NCBI GenBank assembly: GCA_024195265.1
Contig: JAJLRJ010000010.1
Coordinates: 26,211,676 to 26,275,675 of the forward strand
Length of the DNA: 64,000 bases
Direction of reading: 5' to 3'
Source of the DNA: Dendrophyllia cribrosa
Taxonomy: Eukaryota; Cnidaria; Anthozoa; Scleractinia; Dendrophylliidae
The notes under the pieces were generated by a model, which saw nothing but the letters and a program-made list of their open reading frames with translations, was not told the DNA's origin and made no database searches. Position numbers and translations under genes: made by a program. Positions 56,799 through 64,000 of this stretch are shown here, piece by piece. Numbering within the stretch: the stretch's first letter is position 1; every line of letters begins with the position of its first letter.

Positions 56799-57399
56799 TA
56801 AAGTGGAATTAACGTTTGTGTCTTTTGAAAATTTCAAGCTAGTAGAATAGTATATAAGAATAAATTCTTTAGTAGTACAATTGATAGTTCAAATCTTTAT
56901 TAATAACTGTAAAACAATACATAATATAAAAGTGTAAATAATCGTGTCTTAATAAATAAATATTTATAAAGTTAATAAGTGGGCTAAAACTCGTGGAACT
57001 CCATCTGTCTCTACACGAAGCATTGATCTCTAATTTATATCCTAAAATATTAAAATTACTCGCATTCCTGTCTTTATTACTTAACTCAAAGAACATTTCT
57101 CGGTCGGGAGAACAATAATCCGGATAACCTTCGAAAACGTAATCGGAGAGTTTCCGTTTCTCATCGTCCAATTAAAAGGTAGGACGAACAGTCCCGAGCA
57201 CTTCCGAGTGTTTTCCCGTCAACATGGTGTCTCAAATATACTTCAAATATATTTCATGTTGCATACTTTAAATATACTTCATGTTGCTCACGAACATTGC
57301 GGATTCAGTCAAATTCCGCCCGAGTAAATGTTTGCTTCTCTTAGCTTAACATTCAGGCTTTATTGTCACACTAGGTTAACATGAATGAATCACAAACGA

Positions 57400-57885
57400 A
57401 ACTACTGGGCTAACAGGAATCAGTCAAAAACAAAATAAACAAAACTAACAGAAACGAGTCACAATCAAGTAAACAAAGCAAATAAGTTAGGAACGGACCA
57501 TTTACCAAAATAAGTCTCTTTTTTCACGTGCTTTCTTGTGCACGATTTTTTTTATTTTAAATTTCTCCTGCAGGAATTTTTTTTTGGGATAATTGCCCAC
57601 CCAAGATTAACAGAAATGCATGGGTCACACAAACAAATCAAACAAGACTAACAGAAATGAGTCACGCAAACAACTGGGTGAAGCAAATAAGTTAAACAAA
57701 AGTAACAGAAATGGGTCACGCAAACAAGTTAAACAAGACTAAACAAAATGGGTCACGCAAACAAGTTAAAATGGGTCACGCAAGCAAAGTAAAACTAACA
57801 GAAATGAGTCACACAAACACATTAAACAAGACTAACGAAAATGAGTCACACAAACAAGTTAAACAAAGCAAACAGGAAGGAATAA
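57400..57885. repeat. Degenerate ~35-bp minisatellite
   Basis: Repeated ACAGAAATGAGTCACACAAA and CAAGTTAAACAAGACT units, interrupted at about 57490-57600. Confidence 0.8.
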
Positions 57886-57969
57886 CCCAGAATTTAAATT
57901 GACTAAGCTATCACTATGGAGCTATAAAGTGAAATTCAGTAAACCATTTTCAGTGAAAGCATTAACTGG

Positions 57970-58234
57970 AACCGTTTTCAATTGAGTGTCGTAAACCCAA
58001 AACTAAAAAGTAATTACTCTGGCCAATCACAACAGACACAGACAATCCAATGAACCGATCACAAACAGAAGCGAATACATGTAGCCGGCGCCAAGCGCGG
58101 GAAAACGCGTGCGACCAAGTCATGATTGGTTTTGGTTTTACTTCTTATTGGTTAAGAAAAGGGCGCGAGATTTTTTTATCCAATCACGCAAAGCTGTCAC
58201 AAAATTACTTTCGACACTCAATCGAAAACCGCTG
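57970..58234. mobile_element. MITE-A, diverged full-length copy
   Basis: ACCGTTTTCAATTGAGTGTC to CGACACTCAATCGAAAACCG, with the same CCAAT-rich body as the intact copy. Confidence 0.7.
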
Positions 58235-58944
58235 TATTATAAGAAATTGCCAAACTATATCGTACAACTATTATAACTAGATAAAGAAAGCCAGAGTGTA
58301 CTAAAGCACCTCTGACATGAACCAGAAATGAGTTGCTCAGTTATTGCAAGACAGATTGCTAACAACCGAGTTGTATCAGGGTGTATTTACAGTTCGAGAT
58401 ATTTATGAATGTATTTCTCGTGTATACATGGTATCCACAATGTCCTTGACTTGAACTTGATAGGTCTGTGCAAGTTTTATGGTTTCCTCTCGTGACAGAA
58501 ACGATTCAGTCAAACTTCGCTACCTGTGCAGTTTGCGACAGCTCTAGTTTGGTCTGCCTGTGAAACGTTTTGCAGTTCTCTTCTCTCTTCTTTTGTGTAA
58601 TTCTCTTCCACGGTAATGACTCAAGCAGGGTGTGATTGTTTCTTGGAATTTTCTCCGAATTTTGACACTCGCTTCCCAATGGTAACTGTCTTCCTTGAAT
58701 TTTTTATTATTGTACAATTTAGGTGACTACGAAGCTCCGTACAGAAGCGTTATCGTGAATAACAGCACCGAAAAACATCTCAGTGAGTTAAAGAAATGTG
58801 TTGCAAGTAAACTATCCTAATATTTCTACAACTTTCCGATTTCTTCAAATCCTTTTAAGACGTGCCCAGTAACTTCTTGAATGGTTCGCTCCAAACTACA
58901 AATCTTTTAAACCTGCCAAGACATACTGTCAAACTTTCTTTCTG

Positions 58945-58950
58945 TTTATT
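58945..58950 (-). promoter_or_regulatory. Candidate polyadenylation signal of the Wnt gene
   Basis: AATAAA on the minus strand, 28 bases after the Wnt stop codon. It would give an unusually short 3' UTR; further signals may exist downstream. Confidence 0.35.
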
Positions 58951-58977
58951 ACTCGTCTCTTGTCAATTGTTTGTTTT

Positions 58978-59442
58978 TCAATTGCACGTGCTGACTTTAA
59001 TCGTCTTCCTGCATTTTTTACACTTCACATAACAACACCAGACGTACTCGCAGTGACAGCGCTCCTCAATCACCTGCTCAACTGTCGTGTGACCACGCCC
59101 GCAGCAAAGGTACGCGCAACTACCCTTCCCAGTCGTCAAAGGGTTACACTCCCGACCCACAGTCCCGAGAGTCCCTCGGGATACACTCTTTCTGCAGTAG
59201 TTAGGAGAAGGGTCCAAGGCGATGAGATCCTTCGGGGTGTATCGCTTTTTTCTCCTCGGTCTAAGCATCTGTTTATTATGACCCTTGTTCTTGCTGACCA
59301 CATTGATAATGTTGTCATACTTTTTCTTCAGAAGCGTGGCGACGTCTTTGAACTCGCTCAGACGTCGGAAACACGTTTGCGTTTCGCACGAACCTGAAAC
59401 GCCGTGGCATCTGCAAACGACCGACATTTTGTCTCGGACAGC
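58978..59442 (-). CDS. Wnt ligand, terminal exon (3' partial gene)
   Basis: 155 codons including TGA. The exon starts after a CTTAG acceptor as AVRDKMSVVCRCHGVSGSC. In that motif the Ser of GVSGSC is the residue Porcupine palmitoleoylates, which secretion and Frizzled binding require. The C-terminal cysteine-knot domain follows, with DPSPNYC, GTVGREC, CCGRGH and CHCEYVWCCYVKCKKC, and ends STCN. The cysteine spacing looks intact, so this appears to be a functional end of a secreted signalling protein. From memory, the closest subfamily features (RCHGVSGSC, SPNYC, GRECN, a WCCYV preceded by an aromatic and not H) fit Wnt16 best, but Wnt4, Wnt9 and WntA share parts. No upstream Wnt exon is recognisable between 59443 and 64000, so they are probably beyond the right edge. 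Confidence 0.93.
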   Translation of the reverse strand, partial: AVRDKMSVVCRCHGVSGSCETQTCFRRLSEFKDVATLLKKKYDNIINVVSKNKGHNKQMLRPRRKKRYTPKDLIALDPSPNYCRKSVSRGTLGTVGRECNPLTTGKGSCAYLCCGRGHTTVEQVIEERCHCEYVWCCYVKCKKCRKTIKVSTCN

Positions 59443-59529
59443 CTAAGATTAAAGAAAAAAATATGCGGTCAGAACAGAATATATTAGTTTTAGAAAAGCT
59501 ACCTGTCCATCAAAGGAAGACTAATTTAA

Positions 59530-59735
59530 CCATTTTACGCCCAGAGTCAATTATGGAGACATGTAGTGTTGTACTAACTATTGAGTCTGTTGACGAATTC
59601 CTATGGTGTGACCATTCAAATGAAACCTCTTCAGCAGTACTGTTGCGTGGTACCATTCATTTTACCATATTTTACAAAATGAAATTCGGGATTTTTCTTG
59701 AATTTTGATGTTTGGCACTCTTGGGAGTTAAAGGG
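59530..59735 (-). mobile_element. 206-bp TTAA-flanked MITE, likely progenitor type of the satellite
   Basis: Flanked by TTAA at 59526-59529 and 59736-59739, with CCATTTTACGCCCAGAG and CTCTTGGGAGTTAAAGGG as imperfect inverted termini. The minus strand contains AGTACTGCTGAAGAGGTTTC and ATTTGAATGGTCACACC, co-linear with the 106-bp satellite unit. Confidence 0.8.
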
Positions 59736-60839
59736 TTAATAACGCCAATGCGTGGCGTGAGCTGAAGGGGTGTGGCCTCCTCTTCACAACTGGATACTAC
59801 AAAATATTTCAAATGTTTGATGGAAACTGCTGTTTCCCTAAACGTATGTTGTCAGCAAACTTAAAGCTTTGCGACAAAATGATGACAAATTAAGTCTTTA
59901 AGCACTAGCGTGTTTTGTATAGCATACTTTTCAACGGGGATTTTTAAGCGCTTAACCTCATGCATTCGATCGTAAATTAAACGATGTTTCTAGACTTGCC
60001 CTGGAATCTACGGTATCCTTTTGCAGCTCTAATTCTTCTCTTTACCCGCTGAGACCGAACATAAGGCCAAGAACACACTGTGAAACTGCTTCATCTGAAA
60101 CTTTATATGTAATCTAGACACCGCTTTATCAAAAAAGCTTCAATTACTCGGGAACAGGAAATTCTAAAAAAATACTCGAGACACTTCACCTTAAGTGACT
60201 TTCTCAGATTCAGTGGCTTTTGAATTCCAAAAGACAAAACCTTTTGTTGTTAACTTTATGACAACACACACAGGGGCAGATTATCGCAATAAACCGAAGT
60301 GGGTTTGAATTTTCGCCTCCCAGCTTCGTCTCGATTTTGTTCAAATTTCCTCTGGGCAACAACTGAAAAGCCGATAGTACTACATGAGCCAATACACTGC
60401 TGTTTCTAGGTTTTGTTTTCAGCTTGGGAGGAAAATCCTAGGAAAAGGGGATTTCCACCACCGACACAAACTTTCAGAACAAACTTGGGTGAATCGAACT
60501 AGATTCAAATAAATAAAAAAATGAGTGTCAAAAGTATGAATTATCGCAAACTATTCTATCCGTTGGTCGATCGTGCATAGTAAAACCACATAATTAGGTA
60601 TAAAACGAGCCCCAACAGGAAAGTTCAATTTCGATTGAACCGAAGCGAAAACCAGAAAAAAAAACATCATGGTGGGACGCCAAAAAAGGATTAGAGCCAG
60701 ATGTATTGCTTCGTATTATTTCGAATTTCATGAGTCTGGAAGATTGAAACTTTAGGGGTCAAAAACAATTATTCGAAGCCTTTAAGATCTCTATCTCTCT
60801 GTTAATGACCCTTTCATGCCCCAGAATAGAATTTTCGCT

Positions 60840-60960
60840 TATGTGGCGTGGTTCTAACTTTTGAGTCTGTGGATGAAACCTTGAAGTGTGACCATCCAAA
60901 TGAAATTCTTAATCATTACTTTCATCAAGTACTGTTTGTTTTTCAATTATTTTTGCAAAG
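60840..60960 (-). repeat. Solo relative of the 106-bp unit
   Basis: GGTTCTAACTTTTGAGTCTG, GATGAAACC and GTGTGACCATCCAAATGAAA in satellite order; the flanks are degraded. Confidence 0.6.
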
Positions 60961-61156
60961 AAAAATTTAGTTTTTTTGGTTTCTCGGAAGTCTTATGTGA
61001 TATTGGTGTGTGCGACGCCTCAAGACTGAAATATCAATTTGCAAACATTCCTTAATACATTCCAGGTTTAGTAGTACATGTTATATCAATATAAAATCTA
61101 CTTATAGTACATTTATGAGGCCCTGTTAGAGGGGTTGGGGTGGGGTTTTGTGGGGT

Positions 61157-61184
61157 GGGAGGGGGGGGGGGGGGGGGGGGGGGG
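61157..61184. repeat. Poly-G run
   Basis: Near-pure G-run of about 28 bases inside a G-rich GGGGTTGTGTGGGG context. It is a possible quadruplex former on the plus strand. Confidence 0.8.
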
Positions 61185-61944
61185 AGGGGTTGTGTGGGGT
61201 TGTGTTCATGTTTTCTTGCAATTTCGTGTCCTGTTGAAATTTCATGCACTAGCACGCCACAAGCTCTCAATTTCACGGAATCTTCTTGTCGATTGTTGTC
61301 ATTTTACTTCGTTGATGTCGCTGTTTCGGCGCCATATTGATTGTCGAAATTTATCTTAACAAGGCCTCATTGATACTGTTAATCATAGAGTTCAAACTCT
61401 TTAAAAAGATTGGTTCAGTTATTGGGTTAGCGCTCGACATAACGATTTTGATTAGCGATTTCCTATAATGAAGCCAGCATGCTTGGGAGATAACGAACAA
61501 CTAAGCATACGAAATTTCAATTAACGAAATTAAAGAAAATAAACCAATTATCTCCCGATTAACGCACCTTACAGCTGTCATAGAGGTGTCGTGTAGAATT
61601 TTCACACATTAAAGAGACTTGTTAAGGATTAAAATAAAAGCCACAGAAATCGCTTGCATGCGAGTAATTACTTTTACATATTTTGTGCTTTTTGTTGAAC
61701 TTACACAGGAAAAAAGAATCAATGCAAATCAATTTTTAAACAGGGGGAATCCATTTTCTTTTGTACTCAGCTTGCTGTCGCTCAATTAAGGTCAAGTTCA
61801 CAATTATAGAGTCTTAAATACCGCTGTATATTTACCTTGGCCAAGTAAAAACATTCACATGGAATTTCTATTTAAAAACTAGCAAAATTAAAAATATACA
61901 GCGCCAACAGGAAGTACTGAGATTTCTTTATTGGACGCAAACGT

Positions 61945-63090
61945 TTTGAATGACCCAGAACCACCTTGCGCAGCCTGATACATAATAAAGAGCACCACAG
62001 GAAAATACTGCTCAATAGTTTTTATTTGAATGGATGCATTTAAGGATTTCATCCATACACTTAACAATTTAAATCACCTTGTACAGCATAATAAACAGCA
62101 TCGCGGGAAAGTACTGCTCAATAGCTTTCATTTGAATGGTCACACTTTAGGATTTCATCCACAGACTCAAAAGTTAGAACCACCTTGTACAGCATAATAA
62201 ACAGTACCACAGGAAAGTACTGCTCAATAGCTTTCATTTGAATGGTCACACTTTAGGATTTCATCTACAGACTCAAAAGTTAGAACCACCTGGTACAGCA
62301 TAATAAACAGCACCACAGGAAAGTACTGCTTAGTAGCTTTCATTTGAATGGTTACACTTTAGGATTTCATCCACAGACTCAAAAGTTAGAACCACCTTGA
62401 ACAGTATAATAAACAGTACCACAGGAAAGTGGTGCTCAATAGCTTTCATTTGAATGGTCACACTTTAGGATTTCATCCACAGACTCAAAAGTTAGAACCA
62501 CCTTGTACAGTATTATAAATAGTACCACAGGAAAGTACTGCTCAATAGCTTTCATTTGAATGGTCACACTTTAGGATTTCATCCACAGACTCAAAAGTTA
62601 GAACCATCTTGTACAGTATAATAAACAGTACCACAGGAAAGTACTGCTCAATAGCTTTCATTTGAATGGTCACACTTTAGGATTTCATCCACAGACTCAA
62701 AAGTTAGAACCACCTTGTACAGTATAATAAACAGTACCACAGGAAAGTACTGCTCAACAGGCTCAATAGCTTTCATTTGAATGGTCACACTTTAGGATTT
62801 CATCCACAGACTCAAAAGTTAGAACCACCTTGTACAGCATAATAAACAGTACCACAGGAAAGTACTGCTTAGTAGCTTTCATTTGAATGGTCACACTTTA
62901 GGATTTCATCCACAGACTCAAAAGTTAGAACCACCTTGTACGGCATAATAAACAGTACCACAGGAAAGTACTGCTTAGTAGCTTTCAATTCATTTGAATG
63001 GTTACACTTTAGGATTTCATCCACAGACTCAAAAGTTGAAATCCCCTTGTACAGCATAATAAACCCACGGGAAAGAATTGCTCAATAATT
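61945..63090. repeat. 106-bp satellite, array 2 (about 10-11 copies)
   Basis: The GAATGGNNNC landmark recurs at 62028, 62134, 62240, 62346, 62452, 62558, 62664, 62779, 62885 and 62996. Spacing is exactly 106, except 115 (a 9-bp AACAGGCTC-type duplication) and 111 (a 5-bp ATTCA insertion). Same unit and orientation as array 1. Confidence 0.95.
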
Positions 63091-63729
63091 TGATATGCAG
63101 GGTCATCACACTCCAAGAATTCTTTCACAATTTAGAGACAAATGAGATGATTTAAGCTTTAAGTCTCGGATTCAAAGATGTACCACTAAAAACCATAAAA
63201 AAGGAGATGTTTATGAAAACGTAAACTTACGTACGGGTGCTTGTATTCATAAACCTGAAACAGTGTAAGGAGCGCGGGCTCGTTTCCCGAACGGCGGCTG
63301 GTAGTCGAGCCCAGAAAACAACCCGATATTCGAAACAACGGTTTCTTTCATGAACTCTAATATAATGTCGCGCGCGAAATATTGAGCAAACAGACTGGTG
63401 ACTTCTTCACGTGCATGTCAGTATTGTCACATGTTTGCATTATGTTGGATTCTTTTTTCGGGATAAAAACGAAACCTTGAGGTAGACTTTGTAGGAGAGC
63501 AGTTTGGGAGACATTTTGTGCAATCTTTTCAAGATTAAGCCGCGCATCTTTTCTCGCATTAATCCCCGCTTGGTTTCTCCAACATAAGCACATGGTTTTA
63601 GTTATCTCTGTCTTCCAGATGACACACCAATTTCTATTTTTGTCTACCGAGGTTGCCATTAAAGCGAATTTATCTCTCTGTGTTTGTTTTATTAGAATTT
63701 TGAATGGGAGTTTGCGGTAAAACGCAAGA

Positions 63730-63980
63730 AGCTATCGGAAGTTTTAATTCACATCTGTTGTTCTGTCTTGCTTGGCTGAGGAAATTGGCATTCATAGCGA
63801 GACAAAAAGAAATCTGCTATCAACAATAACTAGTAGATATCGGTTAGTAGCAATGACATAATATTAGTAGCTAACGGAAGTTTTGCTTCACATCTGGTCT
63901 TCTGTCTTGTTTGGCTGAGAAAATTCGAATTCATGGCGAGACCAAACCAAATCAGCTATAAATAATAACTACTGTGTTCG
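63730..63980. repeat. Tandem duplication, period 139 bp
   Basis: CGGAAGTTTT..TTCACATCTG...TTCTGTCTTG and CATGGCGAGAC-like blocks occur at 63736 and 63875. Confidence 0.75.
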
Positions 63981-64000
63981 TAGTTTCTAGTGCTTTTTGG

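Noticed and set aside
58960..59397. 145-codon plus-strand open frame
   Set aside because: Antisense shadow of the Wnt terminal exon; no family resemblance in its own frame.
62869..63057. Repeated peptide [18 protein letters not shown] in satellite arrays
   Set aside because: The 106-bp unit shifts frame at every repeat, so no long repeat protein is encoded; the peptides are accidental.
63228..63251. Possible 24-nt minus-strand microexon between CAG and GTAAGT
   Set aside because: Good splice sites, but the encoded VYEYKHPY matches nothing I know, and no adjacent exon supports it.
63357..63659. 100-codon minus-strand open frame starting MATSVDKNRNWC
   Set aside because: I tested it as a possible first Wnt exon. 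It has no signal peptide and no Wnt cysteine pattern, and I recognise no domain. It may be chance.

Overview
This window is a piece of animal nuclear genome. Its genes are split by spliced GT-AG introns, it carries metazoan genes (an axonemal dynein heavy chain, a neuronal calcium sensor, a Wnt ligand), it is AT-rich, and most of its length is transposable-element debris. The repeat style (TTAA- and TA-flanked MITEs, tRNA-derived SINEs, Penelope-like and LINE fragments) and the Wnt gene fit a cnidarian, most likely an anthozoan such as a coral. That assignment is an inference and rests on no species-specific marker.

Four protein genes can be supported. (1) Minus strand, 164-20047: the first 14 exons (about 767 residues) of an axonemal inner-arm dynein heavy chain, DNAH2. 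The start codon is at 20047 and the gene runs off the left edge. All 13 internal junctions join in phase. (2) Plus strand, 21621-31094: ARGLU1, complete in four coding exons (265 aa), an RS-rich and Glu/Arg-coiled-coil splicing and transcription factor. It is head-to-head with DNAH2, with 1.6 kb between the start codons. (3) Minus strand, 39696-47430: a neuronal calcium sensor (hippocalcin/visinin/frequenin family), complete in two coding exons (196 aa), split by a 7.1-kb intron that carries a large TAGG tetranucleotide array. (4) Minus strand, 58978-59442: the last exon of a Wnt gene (Wnt16-like is my best guess). The other Wnt exons must lie beyond the right edge.

The rest is repeats. The DNAH2 introns hold MITEs inserted into one another, SINEs and a possible 3.2-kb TTAA-flanked element. 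ARGLU1 intron 1 is about 80 percent three DNA elements. The 31.1-39.7 kb and 47.4-59 kb intergenic stretches hold LINE 3' ends, a broken Penelope-like element in an inverted arrangement, a 287-bp palindrome with a 9-bp target duplication, and several TA-flanked elements. Two satellite arrays with the same 106-bp unit (49.28-50.04 kb and 61.95-63.09 kb) lie on either side of the Wnt exon.

The genes are functionally unrelated neighbours, with no operon or pathway logic. I found no CRISPR array, defence system or biosynthetic cluster. The most informative finding is that the 106-bp satellite is homologous to the interior of a dispersed, TTAA-flanked (piggyBac-type) MITE of which intact copies lie in the same window. 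That gives a readable MITE-to-satellite series. Close behind are the insertions whose target duplications can be read to the base, which give relative ages.
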